In this document: positions 22,436 through 34,700 of the stretch, piece by piece
Numbering within the stretch: position 1 is the stretch's first letter
How the letters are laid out: every line of letters begins with the position of its first letter
Assembly (NCBI GenBank): GCA_036971715.1
Contig: JAVHJL010000006.1
Span: 2,418,001 to 2,482,000 of the forward strand
Origin: Arthrobotrys musiformis
Lineage: Eukaryota; Ascomycota; Orbiliomycetes; Orbiliales; Orbiliaceae
Length of the DNA stretch: 64,000 bases
Reading direction: 5' to 3'
Notes under the pieces: model-generated
Seen by the model: the letters and a program-made list of their open reading frames with translations, nothing else
What the model was told of the DNA's origin: nothing
Database searches by the model: none
Translations under genes and position numbers: made by a program

Positions 22436-25400
22436 GACGTTTAGCGGGTCGCAATGCAATGAGATATGGCGGGGTTTGCAGTGGGATATCGAATTGATGA
22501 ACTGGTACGTCTACGAGAGAGAAAGATGGTTTAAGAGGGGTAGAAGGGATGAGTAACAGGGAAATTATGCTTCTCTCTATTATATCGCTGGATTCAGCCC
22601 GTTGCTTACCATGCCGGTGAAGATGCCAGCGTAGCTGTTGCGAGGAGGCCATGTTGGGCCAACGCGAAGCGGTTATAGGGCGACCACCACGTGATGCAGC
22701 GACACAAAACCCAACACTTCACAACACACTGCGGGGTGCGCTTCTCAAGACGGCAGTCGGGTGAAATTTAAACCAATCAGGAAGTAAGGTCTCAAGCTTA
22801 CAATACCAGGGTACATGCTCCTGTAACACGAAGGAATCTCGAAATACTTGGTTTTGCCAGTGCTAGACTCTGCTCTTCTCGCGGAACAGCCTCCGCTACA
22901 GATATACACATTGTCCTCTTCCTTTTCTAGCGTCGGGAGGGCAAGGGAATTTACAGGATTTTATTTTTAACATATGATACATTTGTTGAATTGTACATGT
23001 CTCGGACCGATACATATAGCCTCGAATCCAGGCGCTCGGCGGCGATACATATAGAAAGTACATGCCGGTACATCGATGTCTAAAAAAAAAAAAGATGGTT
23101 ATAGCCCTATTTAGATCCGTCGCTATATTGATAACGAGAGACCGATACGCTAACAAAAGGCCCCTGTGGCCTCACCAACTCATATATATCTTTGAATCAG
23201 CATGCCGACTACTGCCATACTATACAAAAATCGATACATCTAGACATGGCGACACTAATTGTACAAAATTCTTTAAATTACAAAACTCAAGTCTCGCTCG
23301 AGGGTATCCAAAGCGATTGATTGTACTTACAATATTGTAAAGAGCATCTTGACTAGACTATCAATTGATCGAGGTCCGTAGCGATGGTTCGCTATGGGGA
23401 AGCAGGAAACAGAGATATCACACGCTACGCGAGACAAGAATTGAACATAAAGGGGTATTGCCAGAACCAGCACCGTACACAAATAAAGGGGTATAGGGGC
23501 GACTATGGAATGAATTTCGGCGAGGTTGCAAGCCACAAGTTTGTTTTATTACGTTCTTGAACCCATCGGTCAATGAGTCTGCATACTCTTGTCCTGAAAA
23601 ATCTCCAGGGCAATATAAAACTCAAAGGCGCTATGCACGAGCAGAGGATGATCTTTGAGCGGGTGGGATAAAGAATTAGAGAGAAAGCCTTGCCTGTCGG
23701 TGGGTCTAACCGCAGCAGCATTTGTTTTACGAGATAACGCAAAGCTAATGTTCTATCGACGCATCATGTTGAGCCTTTGCTACTCCTCGTCGCCGAATTT
23801 ACGAGAACATCAAATGCACCATAGCGCTATGAGTATCACGATATCTGCTGACCTCGAATCTCTGCAACCTGATTACCCCTCTCTCAAAATAGAAGGTTAG
23901 TTAAATTAGGCACTGAAGTTGTAATTATCCGCAGTCCGTGACGGAACGGCAAAGGAATTCGGATAGTCATGATATTGTATCTTTGAGAGAAGAACTCTGC
24001 CCATACGACGGCTAACTACCGCAAATATCACCAACACTCGTGTAGAATTGACGTTCCCGTCCGTCGGGCAACAATGCGAGAGCTCCGAGCCTGAACGTTC
24101 CCGCGAAGAAAACGACCCCCGCCTCTCTATTTCGCATTAGCTCGGGCCACCTCACAATCACCATCAGATAATCCTAAACGCACCATATGTAGGTACAAAC
24201 CACGAGCGACGGAATCACACCGCATATGCTATTGCGACTTGAAACAAAAGCGGGCGGCCCTAGCTACAACTGTCGTCCTATCAGCTTAACGATCTTTGAA
24301 ATTTCGTTTTGTCGCAATCACGAGGTGAAAATGTGCGGCAGGGGCAAAGTGCCATCATACGATTTCGGTCAAAAGGGTTTAGATCGACGCCTGCAGATTT
24401 TAAAAGTCAAAGGCTGGCAACTGGTATATCCCTCGTATCCAGGATGGAATAGTTCTTGGTACGAAAAACATTGGATACGAGAATTTGCCTTCATGGTTTT
24501 GGTATGCAGAGGAACGTCGAGGACGAAGGAAAGGACGAGAAAAGCCCCGTTCCCTGCACGCCACGCCTGCAGCTCATCGGTTAGGAAAGACAAATTCGAA
24601 GCGAGCAGTCTTATTTTCATGGCTGATAGCACATCACGTTGTACCTTGACGCCTGAGCTCGGTAACAAATGCTGGATCAACATTCTGTTCCTGATTCTCA
24701 AAACATATAAAAGCTCGAGATTTAATATAATAAGATGCCCCGGGCCCTGTTATTACTGGGCCTAGCTATAGTATAGGCTTCTACATAGTGCATACCGTGA
24801 GCATGCATGCAGGGAGGAAAAAAACGCTCGGGCCTACAACTGCTCGTATCATATTGAGAATGCCAGGTATGTATGCCGGTCAAAGCTTTCTCGTGCCCGC
24901 ACAAAGAAGAAACCATATCTGATTTCGGCCTCTTCCGCGGTTCAAAAGGTAGACTTCTCCGTTCGGAGCTTGGTTCGTTCGTTGGCGCATATATAAGTGC
25001 TTAGGACGTATACCGGGCAATATATTTTACCATTCGACGAGCCCAAGGTTGAAATTACATAATAGTCCAAGACCTGATCAAACAGATCCGGGCAGAGTAT
25101 GAACGGGCTCCACACGCATGGTAAATTCTAGGAATCGTACCATACTGCAATCGTTCGTCCAGCTCAAACAGCCTCAAGTTAGGAGCGGGACTCACATATA
25201 TTATATTGAGAGGGATTGAATTTTGCTGCAGGATTAGACAGGTGCATTGCATGGTCGTGCATGGCGAGTGCATGGCAAGTGCAGGGCAAGCGGTGGCTAT
25301 AGATTACATCGACTCGATTGGCCTGATGAATGGCGGTCCGTGCAGTGGTATCTCGGCTCCTTATAGGTGTACTGACCGTGCCCAAAAAATGTATTTTAAA

Positions 25401-26870
25401 ATCCATCGTTGCGGGACAAAGTCTCCTGAATGCTGCAGGCGCGGAATATTCGGGGGACCTGGCGATTGCGAATTTAAAAGCCAGTTGAAATTGAATCGGT
25501 CGATTGCATGCCAAGGTTTGTGCCTCATGAGCTCAGAATTTTTTTTTTTTTTTTTTTAAAAAAAAAAATGTCTTTCGGCCACACGATATTGATATTATCA
25601 AATCGGTGGCATGGATTGATTCGAATTCTATAGGAGCAATCTGACTCGATCATGAAAATAAACCCACGATTTCCCCTCAAGGCCAAGTCGACTCTATCGG
25701 ATCACGACATAAATTTAACAGAAAAGTTGAAAAGACCCTTTCTAATCGGGCCCTACATTACAAAGAAAATTAGCTAGCCTATATTATACTAGAATTACCT
25801 GTATCCAGTGCCCCAGATTTTTACTAAATCGTTATTAAGATTCTCCACAAGCCCAGCTGGCGCTAATGGGTCTCGGGAGCCATAGTTTCCGTGGAACAAG
25901 TCTATGTCCAAAACATGCATCTCCACAGCAAGCTGCCAACCTGTACAACTGCCAGACTAAATTTTAAAACTGCAAAAGGCCCTAACATCCTCCTTTGTGC
26001 CTCATGACACACAAGCTTTCAGCTTTTAACTTGACTCGAATTGGGTCTAGCCCAATGCAATGCACGTGGAAAGCAAGAAATGTATTTCTGACCTGGATAA
26101 TCCTGTTTACAGGTATTTACTGTATTTTTTTTTTTTTTCGGCTGCCTGTTGGATATTTATCCAAGGGTTTAACCGGAATGCCGGTAAATTCTAATCCTGC
26201 ATCCCGACCTATCGATATTGAAGCGCATGGTCTCGAACGAACCGGTCTGAAATTTCGGATTCGACCTGATTACTTGAAGAAAAACAAGAAGCCATAGCGA
26301 TACACAATGTATTCACGCAGACGGTTAGATCTCCACACGAATTAGTCCGCCCCAGAAACCACAATTCACGGGTATGTGGGGAAGGAGGTGATTGATGTTT
26401 CCAGATGTTTGTGGCCGAACCGAAGGACCGAGTGGGTCTTCATTCGCTGGTCTTAGCTAAACTTCAGGCGTGCAATTGTCGGCCCACTGAAGGTAACTGG
26501 ATTGGATGGGTCGTTTTAGCTCGGGCCTCCGCCAAAACTCAAGCCAAGAGGGAAATTATTTGCAACCCAAGTTTTTTTGGGGACATTTGTAAACTATTTT
26601 CCCAGAAGTAAGGGATATATATAAGTGATGTCGGGATTTCGTATCAATGGTTACTCGCTCTTCAAATTCCGGGGTACGTTAGCGGACAAGCGGCTGTACC
26701 GAACCCAAATATTCAAGGTAGTCGACGATCAAATATCCATAACCAAGCCCAAGGAGGTCTTGACTTAAGTCTAGGACTTCGTATCGCGATCTCTTGTTTT
26801 ACCTGAAAACAAACATCCCCTAGTCTTTTTTTTTTTTTTTCTAAGAAAAAAAAATCTTTAGCTATTCCAC
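22436..26870. other. AT-rich intergenic region between the disulfide isomerase and GH45-like genes
   Basis: 4.4 kb with no supported gene. The first 300 bp should hold the promoter of the minus-strand disulfide isomerase gene. An ATG-initiated frame of 179 codons at 24226-24765 has no recognisable motif and atypical composition, so it is not called. The region contains a T19/A11 tract at 25539-25568, a second T-run facing an A-run near 26826-26856 just upstream of the GH45-like gene, and three TTTTAAAA palindromes. Confidence 0.5.
25539..25568. repeat. Poly-T/poly-A junction (T19 then A11)
   Basis: A run of 19 T followed directly by 11 A, giving a perfect inverted repeat of at least 11 bp per arm. 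It can form a hairpin or exclude nucleosomes. No gene is adjacent. Confidence 0.95.
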
Positions 26871-27841
26871 ATGGCTGTTCTTCAGGCTGTCCTTATACTG
26901 GCGACGGTTTCTCGCATTCTTGCGGCCGACAAATACGCTGGGACTGGATCCACAGGTCTCTATTGGGATTGCTGCAAACCGTCGTGCTCTTGGACTGAGA
27001 AAGGGCCATGGCTAACACACCCAGTCCAAACCTGCAAAAAAGACGACTCGCCACTTACTGATTTCACAGTCGGGTCTGCCTGCGGGCAAGGTGGGACTGC
27101 ATTTGTTTGCAACAATCAACAGCCATGGGCTGTGAACGATACATTCTCGTATGGTTTTACCAGCACCTTTATCCCGGGTGCCAGCGAGTTTGATTGGTGT
27201 TGTTCTTGCTACGAACTTACCTTCCTCAACGGCGGCCTCCAAGGGAAGCGGATGATAGTTCAAGCCAGTAATACTGGATACGACGACCCAACGAGGACCA
27301 TTTTCGGTGTTGGTGTAAGTGCCAAAAATTTTTCCGGTGTTTAAATTTTGCTATTGTCGACGTTTCAGCTAATATGTATTTTTTATAATGAAGGCTCCTG
27401 GTGAGAAGGATTATGCAAATGGGTGTATGGATCGCTACGACAGCGACGGTGGCGGCTTCCTCGGAACGGAGGGAAGGCCTTTGACCAAGAGGTCTGAGTG
27501 TGAATCTCTTCCAAAACCTTTGCAACAAGGTTGCTTCTGGCGTTTCGATTGGTTTCTCGATGCCTACAAACCAAAGTTCGTATCCCCTCTACTCTACGAA
27601 GATATATATATCACGATTTAACATTGTACTAACATGTCAATCTTACAATAGCATGACATTCACAAGAGTTAAGTGCCCCAAGGCTCTCACCGATGTCACC
27701 GGATGTATCAGAAACGACGAAGACAAGTTCAATGCCAGCAGCGGGGGGACAAGTGCGGCACCAACCTCACATGGAGAGTCTTTTGGATTCTTTGCAACAT
27801 CTTTGGTTTTGGCGGCCTTTGCTTTAGCTTTCACTGCCTAA
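26871..27841 (+). CDS. GPI-anchored GH45-like (endoglucanase V fold) secreted protein
   Basis: Secreted six-stranded beta-barrel protein of the GH45 endoglucanase/expansin superfamily. Three exons: 26871-27314, 27394-27575 and 27652-27841, 271 residues. Residues 1-19 are a signal peptide. YWDCCKPSCSW (from residue 31) is the GH45 signature, with the catalytic base at Asp33. CCSCYELTF, GCFWRFDWF and the cysteine pattern follow the family. The usual TGGDLGSNHFDL segment is TGYDDPTRTIFG here: the assisting Asp is kept at residue 138, but the position of the general-acid Asp (Asp121 in the Humicola enzyme) is Phe145 by my alignment. Cellulase activity is therefore doubtful; a non-hydrolytic wall-loosening or binding role is possible. 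A Ser/Thr-rich linker and a C-terminal hydrophobic stretch after residue about 250 suggest GPI anchoring. It stands alone in an AT-rich gene-poor block. Confidence 0.93.
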
Positions 27842-30396
27842 GGGATGGACTTTTTAACGACGGAGTTCTTTCTTTTGTTCTTTCTATTCATAGCGACTGG
27901 CCGTGGAATACGGTACAAGCAATATATATTTAATGTCTATATCCAAAAACACCAAGCTTGAAGTTTCGTATACGGCCGGCAAATCAGAGATGAAGACAAA
28001 ACGCGGAGTTCAAGGTGTCTGTTTTTCTTGTATTCGGTAGACGCATGTCGCACTTAGTTTAACCATATATTGAATTGAGATTACGGTATTCAGCTGCAAT
28101 CTTACAAATATTCATTAGCAAAGGATGTGTATTTCTTTTACACGATAGAAATCCAAGCTTAGTGAACTCAGCTTAGCCCATATCTCGAGCACCCATATTA
28201 TTTTTAAAAAGCTTTAAAAATGAAAAATAGTTACCATCCGTCTGGGTTTGGGTGAGAAATTTCCCCTCGACTTAGCTTTGGCACGGCAGAAGCTTATGAA
28301 ATATGTCAATACTATGTATGCAAATGGCGTAAGCTACTCGAGTAAAAATATCTGGATGCCATATGATGCACCTCGCGAAATGTTGCTGAAATGATGTTAG
28401 TAGGCCGTCGGAATCAAAGCCGAATGCTAAGCATTTCCAACAGCCCGTTTCTGGCGTCGAAACTACCAAGGAACCAGCACGGTCCATATTACAAAGTTCC
28501 ATGGCGCAAAGTCAGCTACTCCTCTGTGTCAAATTTACTTTAGTCTCTAGCCCCGAATATTCGAACCTGGATTCGAACGCACGGGGATACTCGCCAAACT
28601 TTGCTCGATCAGGTCATGGGATGCGTCTGCCCTCTCCCTGCATTAGTGCTGCTCAAAGCCTCTTTTAAAAGTTTTATCATAATGCAAGCGCGGCACATCA
28701 AGAATTCTGGAGATTTAATATTGCTTGGAGGAATCTAGAGCGGATATTCTGGACTAGATTTTGGTTACCACCAGGTTTGTTGGAAGAATACGAACCAGCC
28801 GCGCGAAAAGTGCACTGACTTGAAGCCTTTCCAATAATGGACACCCCATACCCCGCACGAAGCCAGAATGATACACTTTCTGCTCCTTGAGTATCGTCTA
28901 GGCTATCACCGAAAGACAAATCCAAATTCTCTCACCCTTGGAAATACCAAGCTTTAATTAAGCAATCGAAAATATTACATTTTGGTTCACCTGGACCCAC
29001 AACAAATTCCAGCTTCGAAGAAACTTTAAGTGTTCCAATTGATCAACCGATACGTTTATGCATGAACTGTGCATCGTACATCGTAGATGACTTTATACAT
29101 CTAAATTTAGGTAAACCGTATACACATACACACAAATACCATGCCCGGGCGCCGCTGGGAACAATAAGACCTCCGTTTTGGACCTCCATGCATATACGCA
29201 CAATTAAATCATCGATCGATTGGCCACATTCTTCCTATGGCCAAGACGTGCTTGTATCCATATATTTATATATTCCGTAGACAATTGAAGCAATAAGTAT
29301 TTCAGTAGTAAAATTCCACTGATTAAACCCAACTTGAGAATTGAGAATTCGAATGAGTCCTAACTTTACATAATCTCCTAGAAAATTGGCCGATTCCCCC
29401 GTGCCCAAAGACAATGCGAGTCTAAAGGTTTCAGCTTGCGTAAACCCACATGGTACCACGAGAAAGGTCCGAGACCACAACTTCTCTAACAAATCCAAGA
29501 CAACTACGGTTCCGCACGGGTACCTGAATTTCTGACTAGGAACATCATTCGATACGTGTTTCTTATCCTTGAGTCGATCATGTTAGCAGCCAGAAAAAAT
29601 GGTATTCGGTTACCGGAGTCAGAAAGATATGCAAATCTATTCCTCAGATAGTGATATCGCAGCAACTACCGGCCAATCCAGCTTGTTCGTCTATATTGGC
29701 TAAATTTCCGGCTATTTGAATCTACCTGCATCATCGTGCGCCTGAACGGAGGAAAGATGCCCAGTTGGTTCTGCATGTCCGTCGGGGCGGTGTGATAGGT
29801 TTAATTCCAATCGGCTGCAGCGCAATGTCGATCAAAGGCATAAGCTAAGGCCACCAGGTTTCCTTGAGCCTCGTTCAATACTAAACTCTTTGTGTTCAAG
29901 AGGGGTCGGGTATTGCGATAGTGCATTCGGCTGATGGGAAACCAAATGCGAAGCATTCTTTTTTCTTATGTGGACGGAAAATCTTTTTACCAAAGGCTCG
30001 TGATTGCAATTGGGTTTGGACTGTCCGCGGGGCTACCAGGTGGAAAGTCTGAAAGATACCACTTTCATTTCTTGGAAATTCGTGTTGGGTTCAGATTATA
30101 GACTCAATTCCCATGATTGTCTTATATTATTGCACATGGTAGTACTCCGCATTTAAGATAATGCCTATGCTAAGAAACATGATATGTGAAAAAGTTGAAG
30201 TGATAAATATCTTAGTCAAGTTTGAAAGAAAACGCCAAACTTCCGATGCCCATATTCACCCAATCCAGGAAAATTGAAGGGAAAAAAAAAAAAAAAAATT
30301 TAAACCCAATAAAAAAAAATATGAGGGCAGCAGGCTAATATGCATATCATAATCGTGCAAACGTTGAGGAAATCACAACATCGAAAGAGTCAAGGT
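27842..30396. other. AT-rich convergent intergenic region
   Basis: 2.55 kb between the GH45-like gene (+) and the rhodopsin-domain gene (-), which converge. No coding exon was supported. TTTTAAAA palindromes occur at about 28202 and 28672. An A17 tract lies at about 30283-30299, close to the rhodopsin-domain gene's 3' end. Confidence 0.55.
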
Positions 30397-31755
30397 TTAG
30401 TACTTTTGTGACTCAATTTCGATCTCTGTCTTCGATCCAGAATACGAACTCGTTTCGTTCTCGGGCCCATCCTTATTATACGCTGTAGTATTCTCCAGGT
30501 GGTAAGGGTAATCCTTGATGGCAGTACTTTCAACGTCGAAAGTTGTCAGACAAGTAACTTCGATGGCCCTTGTGTGTACTCTCTTTGGGCTAGCTGGGGC
30601 TCCAAGAGATCCACGACGAGTGCCCTCGCCATAAGGTTGAGCATAGGACCTTGTTCTTGCATATGATCTGACGCTTTCTCCGTCGTGGTATCCCAACCAT
30701 CCGAGGATGAGGACGCGGAGACTCGGGATACAGGCAAAAATTATAGCCATGCCATGTTCGAGATGGTTGACACAGAAAGCAATAGTCCAAGTCCAGTCGA
30801 CCTCGGGCTTCCTGTAAAGTCTTTCTTTGTATGTCAAGTAGATCCTGACAGCACCGATGGCAGTGACACTATTGATAAAGCAAGTTAGAAATCCGAACGA
30901 CCCAATATAAATAGGCCTTCAAGGGCAAGGAAGAAGCTTACCCTAAACTAAGAGAAAAGAGGAAGACGATAATGAGACGATCCCTCAAGCTGGCCTTTTG
31001 TAATTTCCATGTCAGGTAGACAGGAATCGGAAAGGTCAAAAGATCTGTAAACATATTGATGCAGACTTGAAAGATGTTGATCCGACCAATCACAAGTCGG
31101 CCCGCGCAGTGTAAACTCCCGAAAGTTCTTGGCTTCCAATTGTTACCGGTCAACGGTGGGCATTCGAAGAGGTAGAAGAGAGCCGGGATGATCGCCCCGA
31201 TGGTGTTGATAGCGAAGAGGACATAAACCGCCTTTCGGACAGGGGCGATAATCCCACCGACTTTGAGCAGCAATATTATGATAGACGCCTTGACCAAAGG
31301 CAGAATCCAAACGCTGAACATGTAGAACACCATAGTCATCTTTAGTGAAGACATTAGTATATTTTCTATTTATCAAAGTTTCCAAGTTCGGGAGTATTCG
31401 TATGCATACCCTGTAGTATTCGTCCATAGACGGTTCCGAGTAATGCCAATTGACTTCCCAAATATGGACGCCATAGTGCCACATTATACTTAATCTCCAT
31501 GACGGGTAGATGATTATAATGGAGAACAGCTATAAAAAATTGATATGACATTAGCATATACTTGGTTTTGAGCGGGTAGCTGCGGTGAGAAAAACTACTT
31601 ACCACCGCCACTACAATCAGCCAATCTTCTATCCCAATACCACCAGCGCTACGTCGCTTTGCGTAAAATCGCAGCGAGCAGATGATTGTCGACAGCATCG
31701 GCATCATCACGATGACTGCCAAGCAAAGGTTTTGCATGGGATATTGGCCCACCAT
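30397..31755 (-). CDS. Rhodopsin-domain (Pth11-like) seven-helix membrane protein
   Basis: Fungal membrane protein of the large rhodopsin-domain family related to Pth11-like receptors; the ligand is unknown. Four exons: 31755-31603, 31529-31410, 31339-30942 and 30868-30397, 380 residues, in phase. Hydrophobic helices are visible at about residues 8-24, 42-60, 95-120, 130-155, 175-195, 215-240 and 250-280. The motifs GIGIEDWLIVVAV (helix 2), WHYGVHIWEV, the helix-3 Lys-Ala-Ser motif (VKASIIILLL) and NIFQVCINMFTDLLTFPIPV are typical of the family. There is no CFEM domain in front, so this is the CFEM-less subgroup. The C-terminal 90 residues are a Ser/Thr-rich cytoplasmic tail. Its placement among putative secreted proteins fits an environment-sensing role, which is inference. 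Confidence 0.92.
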
Positions 31756-34700
31756 CTTGCCGGATAGTTTCCCGCAATTAGAAAACTGCGAACAGGCTCT
31801 CCAGATGTGTTGTCGATGATGTTGGAGAATTGCTGAACCACCACGAGGGTACTCGAAAGCGACGTCTTTTGATATCCGCTTTAACGAAGTAACATGCCTA
31901 GTTTGAATATTTTTTTCCTTGACTCGTGAAAGATCCTAGGGGAAATGGTTCCTCTTAATACGCTGAAAAAGGCATCCTCGGGATGGGAGCCTACCGCAAC
32001 AGGGAGGGAAAACCCTCGCAGCAGAAAGCTTCTTGCGTTTCTATGACCAAATTATCTGATTGGAACGCCATCAGGTGGGCCTGCATGTGGGGCCTCCAGG
32101 TCTGCACGAGTTTTGCTGCAATTCTGCCGGCCGTGCGCAGGCTAATTCTCCCCGAACCTCGACAGACCCCAAATTCGCCTTCCTGCGGGCAAAATCGATA
32201 TTTTAATAAATCCATTTTATCCTATGCAGCCAGATGGCCATGTGTATGTACTACTGGGTATAAGTAAGTATTTTAAAAGACCTTCAAGATATCCAGCGGA
32301 ACATGCATCGGTCGTTTCTCAAGATCTAACACTTTGTACTATCAGGGAGAAGATGGGCGAGGTCGCTTGAAATTTCGATCACAGCATCTTTACATGCACA
32401 AGCATCCTGCGATAGAATCAACAGGGCCATGGATCCCCAGATTCTCAACTGTTCCTTTATCCGGAGACACTACTGGTCTGGGGAAGACACTAGTTAGCAT
32501 GAAAGACAAATAATTTTTTCGGTGGACCCTTAGGTGGATCGTCCAGGTAGGTGCTATTGCTCGGGCCCTCGGGATCGACGCCTCACACAACTCACTGGCC
32601 TTTTTCACCGAATGACTGGAGAGAAGAAGTCTTCTAGGGTGCATTCCATGGTATTCCCCCAAGTTTTGCAGGAAATCAATTTAGAAAACGTTAACCACGA
32701 GGCTCCATCGTCAACCTAATCCTTAAGGCATGCATGCATAGGTGATTTGTATCTCAATACCAAACACTACTATCTTTGAAACACGGACCTCGCTCTGCTT
32801 TTGAATGTACCGATCCACTTTCAACCAAAATTCTGTGGCAAGGTAGCCGCTGGAACCTGGGGACCGTCCCACAAAAGAAACGGACCGCCTTGTGGACCAT
32901 CCCCTATATATGTTCTCATACGCAATGGCTAATAAATATGCTTCAGGAACATGCACCGCAGGATATAGATAGCAATTGGCGATATGATCAAACTTCAAAG
33001 GCTTCATCGACGACGATGGGATCGCTCCATGTAAACAAATCCCGTGGTCGAATTCCAGATTGTAAAAGGTGGAGCCATGGTTTTCTGTCATATCCGGCAT
33101 TTAGCCTAAAAATCGTTCCGTTCCCCAGATGAAGACGCAAGCCCACTTTTTTGACAGAGCAATATTGCCGTTCATTTCTACGGGGACAGCCAATAGGATC
33201 GTTACCTTCAAATGCAAACCAAGCACCTGATCACGCACAAAGGGCATTTCAGTTTTAAAACCATGGTCTTGCAAAGCAAGCAACAGGTACAAATCGCAAT
33301 AATATCGTCCAGCCATCTCAGGAGTGTTGTTGTATGCAAGCTGCATGTCGTTTTCGAACCATAACACCCGGTATTATAGGTTCGAACAGGCCTGTCGCCT
33401 GTCACACAATTTCGCACACTGGCTTTTTAAAATGTCGCCAGAGATCGATCACTTATATACGCAAAATCTCCATAAAATTTATATAATCTATATCTCGGTC
33501 CTTCTGAAAATCGATTGCGCCAAATTCTCGAAAAGTATTAAACGTTCGAAGGAAGAATTTTTTTTTTAAACTTGTTTTATGTTTGGGGATTTTAAAACTG
33601 TGAGGATGAGGGTGCTTCGACGTCCCGCTCCCCACCACCCGCACAAAGCGGGGACACGCCAGAAAGAGAAAACTCTCTCCACCAGAACACCTCAACGACC
33701 CACTTTTACGCTCCTGAAACTCTATTATGCATCCTGTTGGCCAATTCTAGGGAGCTGATATCTGACCATACCTCTTTTTTTTTTGTCAACAGCCACCTAC
33801 AGAATCCCTTGCTTCCAGGACTCTGAACAATTCGACGGGTCTCGGCTCAGCGCTCAGATATTGATTTAGCGTCCCCACCACTATTTTCGACTTTTTGAGC
33901 CGATCATTCGCTCGTGAGGCAACTTTTTTTTCGTTGACTACAATTTAATAGATGTGATGCATTTTAAAAGGTTTTGGGACGTGCATGGGACAATGCATCT
34001 CAGCCAAGCATATGCACCTACTTCAAGGATTTTATAATATTATATTGGTGAGTGTCTCGAATGACCCGTCCCAAGTTTTTATGCGCAGGGATATTCATCT
34101 TTTAAAAAGTTTTAGAGAAGAGAACAAGGCCTCAAGAGCTCCATGAATTCGTTGAGGAACGTGCATATGCAAATTGGAATCTTCGGATCAGTTTTCAGTC
34201 GACTTTTTCGTCAGCTGGACCCCTCGGTTAGAAGTTCAATTGTGTGAAGGCATCAGGACATACCAGCGGCCCACATCGAGTATCCCGCGAACCCCCAAGC
34301 CACCATATCAGATGCATATCGATAACAGGATTTTAAAACGGCAGGGGCCTCGCCGACTTTGACCGGAAATCGAACTCCATCACCTGATCGTCAGGGAGGG
34401 AACCAACTTTAGACGAATGGAAGCAAAGACTAGGGACAGGTCCGAGCGGTGAAGATATGCACAACGTTTCCCTTCCTCTCAGGACTATGTGGCCCAGGCG
34501 GCTATGATGCGGCAACCTTAGTCTCACCAAGAGGACTTTGGAACATAAGGAGAATTTCCAAATTCCGCCGTACGATAACTAGACCCGTGTACTAGGTGGT
34601 TGTATCATCGGGATCTCGGGTTTGCCCATGGAGCTCGAGTTGATAACTGGAGGCTAGAATCCACTACTGACTTCACAAGTTCATTTTGGGCACCTGAATA

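Noticed and set aside
24226..24765. 179-codon plus-strand open frame starting with ATG
   Set aside because: No recognisable motif, mixed cysteine/arginine-rich composition, no splice partner and AT-rich surroundings. It is most likely a chance frame.
28541..28640. GTTCGAATC box-B-like sequence suggesting a tRNA on the minus strand
   Set aside because: The bases either side do not pair as a T-stem and no acceptor stem or anticodon arm can be drawn.
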